Shown here: one piece after another, positions 9,581-19,392 of the stretch
Numbering within the stretch: the first letter of the stretch is position 1
How the letters are laid out: each line of letters opens with the position of its first letter
From: a bacterium
Lineage (GTDB): Archaea; Thermoproteota; Bathyarchaeia; 40CM-2-53-6
Direction: 5' to 3'
Length of the DNA stretch: 43,094 nucleotides
Assembly: GCA_021323995.1 (NCBI GenBank)
Contig: JAJPJY010000067.1
Span: forward strand, 1-43,094
Program-made: the position numbers and the translations under genes
The notes under the pieces: generated by a model
What the model was told of the DNA's origin: nothing
Databases searched by the model: none
The model's input: only the letters and a program-made list of their open reading frames with translations

Positions 9581-10669
9581 ATGAAAGCTGATCCGCTTCC
9601 GATAGAGGGAATCGACTACGTCGAATTGTACGTTGGAAACGCGAAACAGTCAAGCTACTTCTACCAGAATGGCTTCGGATTCGCTCCTGTCGCCTATAGC
9701 GGGCCGGAGACAGGCGTAAAAGACAAGATCTCCTATCTCATGCAGCAAGGCGACATCCGCCTCCTCATTACTTCCGCCCTCGTGCCGGATCATCCAATAT
9801 CCCGATTCGTGCTAACCCACGGTGATGGAGTGGCCGATATCGCTCTCCGGGTGAAAGATGTCGATTGGACCTACAAGGAGGCCGTTAGACGAGGGGCAAA
9901 CGGAATACGGAATCCGACGATTCTGAAAGACGATCACGGATACCTGAAAGGCTCCGCGATCTCTGCATATGGTGATACTGTTCACACGTTTATCGAACGA
10001 GACCAGTACAGAGGAGTATTCGCTCCTAGTTTCGTCCCGATCAAAGGCAAAGCAGAGCCGGTGGGCCTACACAAAGTAGACCACGTAGTCGCGAACGTCG
10101 AAGAGGGCAAGATGGAGTATTGGGTCGAGTTTTACGGCAAAGTCTTCGGCTTCAGCCAGCTCATCAGCTTCGACGACAAAGACATCAGCACTGAATACTC
10201 CGCGCTACGATCAAAGGTCGTCCACAATCCAACCAGCACAGTAAAGTTCCCCATCAACGAACCAGCGCCAGGGCGAAAGAAATCCCAGATCCAGGAATAT
10301 CTCGACTACTTCAAAGGTGCCGGAGTCCAACACTTGGCCATTGCAACAGACGATCTCGTCTCCACCGTCGAGCATCTTAAGCAGAGAGGGATAGAATTCC
10401 TCAACACTCCAGACAGCTACTACGAAGGACTCGGCAAGAGAGTAAGCGGGATGACTGAGAAGATTGAAGATTTGAAGAAGCTACGGATTCTAGTCGACAG
10501 GGACGAGAAGGGCTACATGCTACAGATTTTCACAAAGCCCTTACAAGACAGGCCGACACTCTTCTTCGAAATCATACAGAGGAAGGGTAGCGAGTCTTTC
10601 GGAAAAGGAAATTTCAAAGCGCTCTTCGAGTCGATCGAACTCGAACAAGCCAAACGTGGCAACCTATAG
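9581..10669 (+). CDS. hpd: 4-hydroxyphenylpyruvate dioxygenase
   Basis: Two-domain VOC protein: GIDYVELYVGNAKQSSYFYQNGFGF, KVDHVVANVEEGKMEYWVEFYGKVFGF, VQHLAIATDDLVSTVEHLKQRGIEFL, PTLFFEIIQRKG. Confidence 0.93.
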   Translation: MKADPLPIEGIDYVELYVGNAKQSSYFYQNGFGFAPVAYSGPETGVKDKISYLMQQGDIRLLITSALVPDHPISRFVLTHGDGVADIALRVKDVDWTYKEAVRRGANGIRNPTILKDDHGYLKGSAISAYGDTVHTFIERDQYRGVFAPSFVPIKGKAEPVGLHKVDHVVANVEEGKMEYWVEFYGKVFGFSQLISFDDKDISTEYSALRSKVVHNPTSTVKFPINEPAPGRKKSQIQEYLDYFKGAGVQHLAIATDDLVSTVEHLKQRGIEFLNTPDSYYEGLGKRVSGMTEKIEDLKKLRILVDRDEKGYMLQIFTKPLQDRPTLFFEIIQRKGSESFGKGNFKALFESIELEQAKRGNL

Positions 10670-10675
10670 CAACGC

Positions 10676-11683
10676 ATGAAACTGGTCACGTACAGCGAAC
10701 CAAAAAGCCAATCTAATAACCGGCCAGGACTACTCTGGGGCAGCTGGATCCTTGATCTTCAAGACATTCCAAACGTAGCCAGCCGTCTAGACATAAAGAT
10801 TCCAAAACGACTCACCAAGCTATCGAGCGTCCAATCTACACTCGAACTCGTCATCAGCGGATCCAAAGGTTTTGATGCTCTCCACGACTTGTCTTGGCGA
10901 ATTTTCAATCGGCTAGATCCAGAGAAAATACCACGGGCCTTCAAGAACCTCGGTGACGTCAAACTGCGTGCCCCGGTTCCGCGTCCCGCGCTTGTGAGGG
11001 ACTTTTACGCGTTCGAGGATCATGTGAAGGCAGCAAGAGCGAGGAGAGGTCTGCAGATGCCGCAGGAATGGTACGAGTTTCCTGCATTCTACTACTCGAA
11101 TCCCGGCAGAGTCTACGGCCCTGACGAGCCAGTCCCACGCCCCGCCTACACGGAGGCGTTGGACTATGAGCTAGAAATTGCCTGCATACTCGGGAAGACC
11201 GGAACCGACATTCGAGAAGAGCAAGCTGAGGATTTCATTGCAGGCTACACTATAATGAACGACTGGAGCGCTCGGGACATCCAAGAGAAGGAGATGAAGA
11301 TCGGCCTGGGTCCAGCTAAGGCGAAAGACTTCGCGACCTCAATGGGACCATGGATAGTAACACCAGACGAGCTGCAAGACAGGAGATTCGGAAAGGGACG
11401 GTTCGACCTCACTATGAGTGCACGAGTCAACGGAAGACAATTGTCGAATGGAAATATGAAAAGCATCCACTGGACCTTCTCGCAAATGATTGCACGCGCC
11501 TCACAATCAGTCGAAGTACACGCGGGAGACATTTTCGGATCCGGAACTGTTGGGACTGGGTCAATCCTAGAATTAGGGCCGAATGTGCACCGATGGCTCG
11601 TTCCTGGGGACGTTGTGGAATTGAAAATCGAACGGTTAGGAACGCTGAGAAATAGCATTATAGAGACCTCGAAACCAAACTGA
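10676..11683 (+). CDS. fumarylacetoacetate hydrolase family protein
   Basis: PVPRPALVRDFYAFEDHV, DYELEIACILGKTG, AGYTIMNDWSARDIQ, GDIFGSGTVGTGS: FAH motifs; operonic between hpd and hmgA. Confidence 0.9.
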   Translation: MKLVTYSEPKSQSNNRPGLLWGSWILDLQDIPNVASRLDIKIPKRLTKLSSVQSTLELVISGSKGFDALHDLSWRIFNRLDPEKIPRAFKNLGDVKLRAPVPRPALVRDFYAFEDHVKAARARRGLQMPQEWYEFPAFYYSNPGRVYGPDEPVPRPAYTEALDYELEIACILGKTGTDIREEQAEDFIAGYTIMNDWSARDIQEKEMKIGLGPAKAKDFATSMGPWIVTPDELQDRRFGKGRFDLTMSARVNGRQLSNGNMKSIHWTFSQMIARASQSVEVHAGDIFGSGTVGTGSILELGPNVHRWLVPGDVVELKIERLGTLRNSIIETSKPN

Positions 11684-11689
11684 GAACCG

Positions 11690-12856
11690 ATGCCAAGCTA
11701 CCTTCGCCTCGGACAGCTTCCTCCAAAGAGGCACACGCAGTTCAGGAAACCGGATGGATCCCTCTATCACGAGGAGATTTTCGGGACAGAGGCATTCTCA
11801 GGAGTGTATTCCACTCTCTATCACGAGCACGCCCCGACAGGCGTATCGAAGATTACGAAATTAGTAGATCTCGGCGTAAAAGAGTGGAGACCCGATACAC
11901 ACCGCCATCATCATATCAAGACAAAGAATCTTGAACTTGCTCAAGACGTGGTCGAAGGACGCCAGCCCCTGTTCTACAATAATGACGTCTTCATTTCCTC
12001 AGTCCGTCCTAAACAGTCGATGAGCTCGTTTTTCAGAAATGCGCAGGGAGACGAACTCTACTTTGTTCACGAAGGAAAAGGAACGCTAGAATCTGTATTC
12101 GGCCTCCTTCCATTTCACGAGGGAGACTTCATTGTCGTCCCGAGAGGAACAACTTATCGCATCATCCACGACTCGAAGGAGAGCAGATTCATCATCGTCG
12201 AATCTGCGGGTCCTATAGAAGTACCGCAGCGCTATAGGAACGGCTACGGCCAACTGGTTGAGCTTGCTCCCTTTTCAGACAGGGACTTTCGAACTCCTGA
12301 GAAGCTAGTAACCCACAAGGACGCTGGGGAACACGAGGTTCTCATGAAGATCGAGAATGCTCTCATGTCATACGTCTTCAACTTTCATCCACTCGACGTA
12401 GTCGGTTGGGACGGCTACCTGTATCCTTGGATATTCAATATCAATGACTTCGAGCCTCTAACCGGCAGAGTGCACCAACCACCGCCGATTCATCAGACGT
12501 TCGAGGCACCGGGGTTTGATGTGCTTTCATTTGTACCTCGAAAACTCGACTACCATCCGCTCGCCATACCGGTTCCCTACAATCACAGCAACATTGACAG
12601 CGACGAAATACTGTACTATGTGAGCGGAGACTTTGGAAGCCGTCGAGGCGTGGAAATCGGGTCGTATACTCTGCACCGAAGAGGAATACACCACGGCCCC
12701 CAACCCGGCACGATTGAGGCTAGCCTAGGAAAGGATTCGACCAACGAGATGGCAATAATGGTTGAGACTAAGCATCCGCTGAAAGTGACGAACAACGCGG
12801 AGAGACTGGACGATCCAAACTATCCCTTCAGCTGGATCCCAGCGGTCGCGAAATAA
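11690..12856 (+). CDS. hmgA: homogentisate 1,2-dioxygenase
   Basis: Cupin protein: DELYFVHEGKGTLESVFG, DFIVVPRGTTYRI, DVVGWDGYLYPWIFNINDFEPLTGRVHQPPPIHQTFE, HRRGIHHGPQPG. Confidence 0.92.
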   Translation: MPSYLRLGQLPPKRHTQFRKPDGSLYHEEIFGTEAFSGVYSTLYHEHAPTGVSKITKLVDLGVKEWRPDTHRHHHIKTKNLELAQDVVEGRQPLFYNNDVFISSVRPKQSMSSFFRNAQGDELYFVHEGKGTLESVFGLLPFHEGDFIVVPRGTTYRIIHDSKESRFIIVESAGPIEVPQRYRNGYGQLVELAPFSDRDFRTPEKLVTHKDAGEHEVLMKIENALMSYVFNFHPLDVVGWDGYLYPWIFNINDFEPLTGRVHQPPPIHQTFEAPGFDVLSFVPRKLDYHPLAIPVPYNHSNIDSDEILYYVSGDFGSRRGVEIGSYTLHRRGIHHGPQPGTIEASLGKDSTNEMAIMVETKHPLKVTNNAERLDDPNYPFSWIPAVAK

Positions 12857-12883
12857 TCAGCAACTGTCCATCCTGTCGAGAGA

Positions 12884-13993
12884 TTGTCCTCAACAGACGC
12901 CGAAATCACAACTGGCGAGTACACTTATCTCCCCATCGAACGGGTCCACTTCGGAAACGGTAGCATAGGCAAGCTCCAAGTTGAACTTAACAGGGTAGAA
13001 TCGCACAAGCCGTTCGTAATAACGGGAAATACAATTGCGACCAAGACAGATCTTCTCAAACGTCTCGAACGAGCAACTGGTCAAGCATTCGCCGGAGTTT
13101 TCTCGGGTATCAGCCAGCATGCTCCCGAGGGCAAGATTAGGTTAGCGGCCAAAGCGGCTAGAGACGCGAATGCCGATTCGCTCATCAGCTTAGGCGGAGG
13201 AAGCCCGATCGACTCAACAAAGATTGTCGTCAAAGAGATCTCAGAAAACTTTGATCACCCACCTCTTCCCCACTTTGCGGTTCCTACCACTCTCTCTGCA
13301 GCGGAGTTCTCTCATGCGGCTGGAATGACTGATGAGATGTTGCGGCGGAAGACCGGATTCCGAGACGTTCGAATGGTCCCGAAGGTGATCTTTCTGGATC
13401 CGGAGCTGACACTTCCGACACCAGGATGGCTGTGGGCATCAACAGGAATCAGAAGCGTTGATCATGCGGTTGAAGCCGTTCTCTCTCGAAAACATCAACC
13501 GTTCGTCGACGCTCTCGCCCTCGAAGCGATTCGAAAACTATTCAGGAATCTCAAGAAGTCAATCAAGGATCCGATAGATATACAGTCCAGGCTTTCATGT
13601 CAGATCGCAGCGTGGATGTCAGACGCGGGTGCGTTGAGCGTCGGGACAGGCATCAGCCACAGCATCGGCAGAGTGATCGGCGCGACTTGGAACATCCCTC
13701 ACGGCATCACATCCTGCCTCACACTTGCTGAAGTGATGCGAACTGAGGTGAAGAGGTACCCTCAGGGGCTCATATCCATTGCGGCTGCTGAAGGTAAGAC
13801 CATCAAGGGTTCTGTGGAAAAGGCCGCGCTGTCAGCGGCAGATGGGGTTACTGAACTCGTGGATGAGCTAGGGCTCTCGAAGAGACTCAGAGACTATGGA
13901 ATCAAGAGAGACGATTTTCCTTACATTGCCAGAGAAGCAGGCAGTCCAGAACAGACCATGGAGGTTGTGCAGATCCTAGAAAAGATCTGGTAA
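12884..13993 (+). CDS. iron-containing alcohol dehydrogenase (maleylacetate reductase-like)
   Basis: TTG start; SLGGGSPIDSTKIV, PHFAVPTTLSAAEFSHAAGMTDE, GISHSIGRVIGATWNIPHGITSCLTL metal-binding region. Confidence 0.85.
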   Translation: MSSTDAEITTGEYTYLPIERVHFGNGSIGKLQVELNRVESHKPFVITGNTIATKTDLLKRLERATGQAFAGVFSGISQHAPEGKIRLAAKAARDANADSLISLGGGSPIDSTKIVVKEISENFDHPPLPHFAVPTTLSAAEFSHAAGMTDEMLRRKTGFRDVRMVPKVIFLDPELTLPTPGWLWASTGIRSVDHAVEAVLSRKHQPFVDALALEAIRKLFRNLKKSIKDPIDIQSRLSCQIAAWMSDAGALSVGTGISHSIGRVIGATWNIPHGITSCLTLAEVMRTEVKRYPQGLISIAAAEGKTIKGSVEKAALSAADGVTELVDELGLSKRLRDYGIKRDDFPYIAREAGSPEQTMEVVQILEKIW

Positions 13994-14072
13994 AGCATTA
14001 ACGATGAAACATTATCGAGACCAATTCGACCGGAAACTGGTACCTACGGGCCCGCGTGAGGTTTGAGGACAA

Positions 14073-14924
14073 GTGCCAAGGCTAGCTGAACGTCTGTTCT
14101 ATCGGATAGCCAAGCGTTGGATTGCGGGATACACTATCGAAGACGCGGTAAAGGCGGCGCATGACGCTAACAATAGGAACCTTTCGGTGATCTTGAATCG
14201 TCTCGGGGAACACACGCCGGACAGGAAACTGATCCAGGAATATACTGAGGAATATTTGCGACTCATAGATGTCATCCATGCTGAGAAGATTCAGGGCACC
14301 ATATCGGTCAAGCCCTCCCAGGTGGGACTAGCTCTAGATGCACCATTGTTCAAGAATCTGATTCTCAGGATACTAGATCGGGCAGAAGACGAAGGACTCT
14401 TTCTATGGATCGACATGGAAAACTCTCCATATACTGATGCTACAGTCGAGACTTACCGGGAACTCCTGCAGTCCCACAAGTCAGTCGGAATGTGTCTTCA
14501 AGCCAATATGAAAAGAACGGAAAACGACCTCAAGGATCTCCTCGGCAGAGGCGGCAAACTACGGCTGGTCAAGGGAGCCTACCCTGAGACTAGCGGAGTC
14601 GCATTCAAGCGGCGGAGCGAAGTTGATGCGAACTATGTCCAACTAATGACTATCTTATTTCAGCAAGACAATTTCTTCGCCATTGGAACGCACGACGACA
14701 AACTGATCAACACGGCCAAACAGCTAAGCCGTGATCACAAAGCAGACTTCGAGTTTCAACTGCTGAAGGGAATAAGAGACGATCTTAAGCCAGATCTGAT
14801 CAAGGACGGTTTCAGGGTCAGCGAGTACATTCCCTATGGGCCAGAATGGTACAATTATAGCAAGAGAAGGTTGAGAGAGCGAAAGAGGAACATCCTCCTG
14901 TTCGTCCGCTCAGTTACAGGATAA
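14073..14924 (+). CDS. proline dehydrogenase
   Basis: GTG start; ISVKPSQVGLALD, LFLWIDMENSPYTDATVETYREL, GMCLQANMKRTENDL, LRLVKGAYPE, FAIGTHDDKLI, FEFQLLKGIRDDL, YIPYGPEWYNYSKRRLRER. Confidence 0.9.
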   Translation: MPRLAERLFYRIAKRWIAGYTIEDAVKAAHDANNRNLSVILNRLGEHTPDRKLIQEYTEEYLRLIDVIHAEKIQGTISVKPSQVGLALDAPLFKNLILRILDRAEDEGLFLWIDMENSPYTDATVETYRELLQSHKSVGMCLQANMKRTENDLKDLLGRGGKLRLVKGAYPETSGVAFKRRSEVDANYVQLMTILFQQDNFFAIGTHDDKLINTAKQLSRDHKADFEFQLLKGIRDDLKPDLIKDGFRVSEYIPYGPEWYNYSKRRLRERKRNILLFVRSVTG

Positions 14925-15020
14925 TGCTCGCAGCAGTCTAGGATAGAGCTTATCTAAGCTAAACGAGATTTCGCCTACAACAATAGAAACAGAAAGAACC
15001 CCTGAAGGCATTAGCACCCG

Positions 15021-15191
15021 TTGGACAAACCCACAAAGAGGATCATCAGTGATGTGCTCGTACTCTTCCTCCTGCTTTTCTTCACCCTCCTTGGCTATTT
15101 GGTCTACTCTGAGCCAGCGGTCCTACTGGCCGGGGGTCTGGCAATCACGGTATGGGTTGCCGCCGACATCATACTCTTCCGCAAGCCATAG
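15021..15191 (+). CDS. small membrane protein, 56 aa (TTG start)
   Basis: LDKPTKRIISDVLVLFLLLFFTLLGYLVYSEPAVLLAGGLAITVWVAADIILFRKP*; two predicted TM helices; missing from the ORF track. Confidence 0.5.
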   Translation: MDKPTKRIISDVLVLFLLLFFTLLGYLVYSEPAVLLAGGLAITVWVAADIILFRKP

Positions 15192-15193
15192 GG

Positions 15194-15742
15194 CTAGCGT
15201 GCGAGGGACCGGGCGCGTCTCCGGCGAAGCCGTCTTTCTCTTCTCTGGTCTTCTCCGGTAAATCTCCGGCCTATGCTTGACATGAACCAACGCACCTCGC
15301 CAGCGTAGGTCCTTCTGGGGCCTTTGATGTGACGATTAGCCAGTATTGCGAAGAGTAGTCCGGTCCAGCCGACGATGGCAAGATAGACCGGTTCAGAGTT
15401 GCTACTTGCGAGTGTCGGGACGGCGAGTAACAGATCAGCGAAACCGAAGGTGGCCCCAATGCCGACGAGTTCCTTACCGGAGCGGAGATGGTTCTTGTAG
15501 CACAGGAGGCCACCAACGAAGATTGAGATCCCTCCAAATTCTACCAGGAGCGACAACGCTCCCGCCAGAAATGAGAATGGCCTGAGTCCTGCAGTCGAGA
15601 GCTCTGCGAACAGGGTTGCCCAGCCGTTTACAGATTGAATAGGATAGAACTGAGGGATGAGCAATCTTGTGACGGTGATCATAACTCCCGCGATCATTGC
15701 AAGTGCGCTGGAGTATCGGTTGTCTATGTTTACAATAGCCAC
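15194..15742 (-). CDS. hypothetical membrane protein with basic C-terminal tail
   Basis: About four hydrophobic segments; RRERRLRRRRARSLAR tail. Confidence 0.6.
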   Translation of the reverse strand: MAIVNIDNRYSSALAMIAGVMITVTRLLIPQFYPIQSVNGWATLFAELSTAGLRPFSFLAGALSLLVEFGGISIFVGGLLCYKNHLRSGKELVGIGATFGFADLLLAVPTLASSNSEPVYLAIVGWTGLLFAILANRHIKGPRRTYAGEVRWFMSSIGRRFTGEDQRRERRLRRRRARSLAR

Positions 15743-15819
15743 TAGACAATCTCCTCAGGTCTTCTGGTCGTGTATCATGTCGATAGCGACGATGAGGCTA
15801 TCCTAGTAGAAAAATCGTG

Positions 15820-16335
15820 CTATTGATCAAGTCTGATTTTGAGCTTGAACAGTCGAATATTATCAGTGGAGAGTATCGACTCAAGATTCTCTCTGAGCCC
15901 ATTCAGTTTTAGCAGTTCGATTCCTGTTCCGTCTCCTGCCTTCGCCCTGGCTCTCTTGAGGACCGAGAGGCAAATTTCTGGTTCGTTCTTTTGATAATGT
16001 ACAAAGGCGGCTGCCGTGAGAATCAAACACTGAAGCGCGTCTCGTTCTGCTCCCTTGGACGCACTCCAGATTTGCTCCAGGACCTCGTGGGACTCCCAGT
16101 AGCGTTCTTCATTGAAGAGATCGACACCCTCTTTCAAAGCGTCCTCCCTGTCTATGGGCGCGGGCGGTCTATCGAGAAGCTTCGTGCTAAGTATCTCGAA
16201 TCCTTCCTCTCGCAGTCGTCTCTGTCTTTCCCCAAGCTCATCTGAGTTATTTGCGAAGACGTTGAACTCTAGCGCATCTGTGCTTATTCGAAAGTGGCTT
16301 GCGCTCTCTTTCGAGCCAAGAGTCGTCCGAATCAT
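15820..16335 (-). CDS. DUF309 family protein
   Basis: ALKEGVDLFNEERYWESHEVLEQIWSASKGAERDALQCLILTAAAFVHYQKNE motif. Confidence 0.75.
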   Translation of the reverse strand: MIRTTLGSKESASHFRISTDALEFNVFANNSDELGERQRRLREEGFEILSTKLLDRPPAPIDREDALKEGVDLFNEERYWESHEVLEQIWSASKGAERDALQCLILTAAAFVHYQKNEPEICLSVLKRARAKAGDGTGIELLKLNGLRENLESILSTDNIRLFKLKIRLDQ

Positions 16336-16429
16336 CTCGGAGACCTGAAGAAGGTCGCGTGGGGAGGCTCGTTTCTTGTTGGCCAGTCTGAAGAGATATC
16401 TTGCCGACTGGGTCTACCTCATCAGTCTT

Positions 16430-17374
16430 TTACGCGAATCCTTGTTCTCGTAATATTCTGATTCTAAGGAGGTCTTCCCCAGTAAGAGAGGGTATGTCGG
16501 ATGCTTGCAAGTCTTCCTCTATTTGCTGGGTCGACTTCGCCCCGGGTATTACAGTGGATACTTCTTTGTGGTCGAGGATGAACCGCAGCGAGGCTTGGGC
16601 CAGTGTCCGCGATTTTGTCTCCAAGATTTTCAGCTGGTGGGCGGCCTTGATTAGAGCGTGGAAGTAGTCTCTAGGAAAGTTGAATCTGATATCTCCCTTC
16701 GGAAAGGCTGAATCAGCGTTAAACTTGCCTGTCAGGAATCCATTGGACAATGGTTCTCTGGCTATAATGCCAACATTGTTGGCGACGGCGATCTGAAAGA
16801 GCTTGTTCCTTGCCTCTTGGCGCAGGATGTTGAATACTACCTGAATTGCTGCGGGGCGTCCGTTCTTCATCGCGAGGAGTCCTTCCTCTGGATCATGAAT
16901 TGAAACTCCATAGTGACGGATTTTTCCAGACTCGACGAGTCTTTCTAGGCCCTCGAAGATCTTGCCGCTCCTCAACAGTTGGATAGGAGGGTTGTGCAGC
17001 TGGTACAGGTCGACATAGTTGGTCTGTAATCTCTCGCAGCTCTTGTCCACTGCGAAGGACAGATAGTCGGGTCCAAAGCTCATCCTTGGAGGGTCATGAT
17101 AGAAGTCCGCGCCAACCTTCGTGGCGATAATCACATCGTCCCTGCATCCTTTCAACGCTTGGCCGATGAGGTCTTCGCTGTGACCATGTCCGTAAGCGTC
17201 TGCAGTGTCGAAGAAGTTGCATCCTAGCTCTAGCGCCTTCTCGACGGCCTCTAGCGACGTCTTATCATCGGTGGGACCGTAACTGTTTCCATAGGCATTG
17301 CCGCCGATTCCCCATGCTCCGAATCCGACCTCGCTCACTTTGAGGCCGGTCTTGCCAAGAGTGCGATACTTCAT
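16430..17374 (-). CDS. aldo/keto reductase
   Basis: MKYRTLGKTGLKVSEVGFGAWGIGG, NFFDTADAYGHGHSEDLIGQAL, YVDLYQLHNPP. Confidence 0.92.
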   Translation of the reverse strand: MKYRTLGKTGLKVSEVGFGAWGIGGNAYGNSYGPTDDKTSLEAVEKALELGCNFFDTADAYGHGHSEDLIGQALKGCRDDVIIATKVGADFYHDPPRMSFGPDYLSFAVDKSCERLQTNYVDLYQLHNPPIQLLRSGKIFEGLERLVESGKIRHYGVSIHDPEEGLLAMKNGRPAAIQVVFNILRQEARNKLFQIAVANNVGIIAREPLSNGFLTGKFNADSAFPKGDIRFNFPRDYFHALIKAAHQLKILETKSRTLAQASLRFILDHKEVSTVIPGAKSTQQIEEDLQASDIPSLTGEDLLRIRILREQGFA

Positions 17375-17570
17375 CTCATACCGGCTTCATGGCTGTTCCC
17401 AAATAACTTACCTAGCCAATGCTTGGACCAAGTGGCGCAATTTCTCTCTCGAAGAGAGTGTGTTTTGCCGATTCTTTGCAGTGGCACAGTGCACATGATT
17501 CATGCTCCCGACCGGTCAGGGTTACAATTCATTGATAGTTTTGGGAGCAGGGGTGTTGTAAGGATGAACC

Positions 17571-17942
17571 TTGGCCGTAAATGTCGAGCCAAAGCCAACA
17601 GCAGCCTTCGCGCTGTCACTACTCGCAGGGCTATTCACCCTGATCGGCGCATTCCTCGCTAGTGCTATCGGTTCCCTCCTCGTGCCAGGTTTCCCAAGCG
17701 ATTTGCTCCTAATCTGGGGCAGCGTCGCCGGAATACTGACACTCGTGGGATCGTGGCTGCTGTTCAACAACGCGGCTCAGCGAAAACTAGGCAGCACATT
17801 AGTGCTCGTCTTCTCAATACTGTCAATGAACTTCATCGGCCTCATCCTAGGCCTCATCGGAGGATTCCTAGGATTCACATACAAAGGCACCACTACCACT
17901 AACACCACCTCCAGCTCGAGCCGCGGGTACACCCCGCCCTGA
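17571..17942 (+). CDS. hypothetical four-TM membrane protein
   Basis: TTG start; hydrophobic segments throughout; Thr/Ser-rich tail; followed by a terminator-like hairpin. Confidence 0.6.
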   Translation: MAVNVEPKPTAAFALSLLAGLFTLIGAFLASAIGSLLVPGFPSDLLLIWGSVAGILTLVGSWLLFNNAAQRKLGSTLVLVFSILSMNFIGLILGLIGGFLGFTYKGTTTTNTTSSSSRGYTPP

Positions 17943-17954
17943 TAACCAGGGCGG
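17934..17954 (+). terminator. GC-rich hairpin followed by pyrimidine-rich tract
   Basis: CCGCCCTG-ATAAC-CAGGGCGG (8-bp stem, 5-nt loop), then accccTTTCTTTatc; overlaps the stop codon at 17940-17942. Confidence 0.5.
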
Positions 17955-18043
17955 ACCCCTTTCTTTATCACCGAGCATGAACCGATCACAAAGAATCGTT
18001 AACGCTTAAATCGCAAATCCGACCCTTCCTCGACCATCCACCG

Positions 18044-19348
18044 TTGACTACTACCGTCAGCCTTTCGGTCCTCGACGAGTTCGGAGGCAGCAAACTACTC
18101 ACCCCAGACAAGATACGATACGTCCAGGCAAACCCTCTACCAACCAAACCAACGGACTTGGCTCTCAAAGAAGCACTAGCAACACCTGTTGGCGCCAGAC
18201 CCTTCGATAGAGAAAAAGGCTGGAGCCCAGCTATCATTCTCGGTGACTCAACGCGGAAACAGTCGCCTTTCATCCGACAGCTGATCAGCCTTATCGAGCC
18301 CAAGACTGACGACATTAAGATCATCTTTGCCTGCGGCACACACATTCCAACGAACCCCTCTTTCATCCGAGAGGTTCTGGGGGACGAAATCTACAAGAAA
18401 TATGAAAAGAGCGTCAGAGTAAGCTCAACGCAGAATCCAACAAGCAAATACGAATGGATCGGTGTCACAGGTCGCGGAACACCCGTTGAGCTGAACAAGG
18501 AGTTATTCGACCGTGACCTCCTTATCTCCTCGCTAAACGTCCAGCCACACTACTTCGCAGGATACGAAGGCGGAGCCAAAGCCCTCCTGCCAGGCTGCGC
18601 GGGACTAAAGACGATCACGACAAACCATGGATATGTCATCGGCAACTCAAACTGTCGCGAACTCATGATCAAGGGAAACCCGCTGCGCGAGGACATGAAC
18701 GAGGTCCCGGCGATCCTAAAGGAATACATGAAGATCGAACATCGGATCCTCGACTTTGTCTACAACCAGAACGGAACCCTAGTCAAGGCCGCCTACGGCG
18801 ACCCAGGTCTCGCACACCAACAACTCGCGGAGAACTTCTCACGTCGAGCACACACAGTCCAGTCACGACCTTCAACACTCGTCATTACGAAGGCCGATGG
18901 GCCCATGGGACAAAATCTCTACCAAGCACTCAAAGCATCAGCCTTCGCAACCGGTCTCACAGGTCAATCGGGCCAGCCAAAGTCCGCGATCATCCTTCTT
19001 GCAACGCTTGAAAACGGCATTGGCAGCGAGGCATTTAGAAAAGAGATGGAGACATACGGCAAGATGGAGCCAACCGCCGTCATCGAGGATCTCAAAAAGA
19101 GAGCGAAAGCAGGAAGGGTCACCGAGGCATCGCAGAAGCCAAACCGGCTAGCTCTAGACGATGCAAAAGCCGACTTCATAGTCGTGTCTCCCAAAGCACC
19201 AAGCGTCGTTGAAGAATTCCTGGCGAAGACCAGAATCAGATTCTATCGAGCAATAGATGACGCACTCCGATCGCTTGACTCAAAACTGTACGAAAGAGAT
19301 GCTGCTGTCATTCCATACGGCTCGGCGACAGTTCCTATCCTTTCTTGA
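18044..19348 (+). CDS. LarA/DUF2088 (lactate racemase-like) family protein
   Basis: TTG start; GDSTRKQ, FACGTHIPTNP, NVQPHYFAGYEGGAKALLPGCAG, GNPLREDM: LarA-like motifs. Confidence 0.85.
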   Translation: MTTTVSLSVLDEFGGSKLLTPDKIRYVQANPLPTKPTDLALKEALATPVGARPFDREKGWSPAIILGDSTRKQSPFIRQLISLIEPKTDDIKIIFACGTHIPTNPSFIREVLGDEIYKKYEKSVRVSSTQNPTSKYEWIGVTGRGTPVELNKELFDRDLLISSLNVQPHYFAGYEGGAKALLPGCAGLKTITTNHGYVIGNSNCRELMIKGNPLREDMNEVPAILKEYMKIEHRILDFVYNQNGTLVKAAYGDPGLAHQQLAENFSRRAHTVQSRPSTLVITKADGPMGQNLYQALKASAFATGLTGQSGQPKSAIILLATLENGIGSEAFRKEMETYGKMEPTAVIEDLKKRAKAGRVTEASQKPNRLALDDAKADFIVVSPKAPSVVEEFLAKTRIRFYRAIDDALRSLDSKLYERDAAVIPYGSATVPILS

Positions 19349-19392
19349 GCACTTGATATTATTCTAGACTGGGCAATATTTTCATCGGGTGA

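Noticed and set aside
11245-11658. 137-aa minus-strand ORF in the FAH gene
   Set aside because: Antisense shadow of a gene with clear family motifs.
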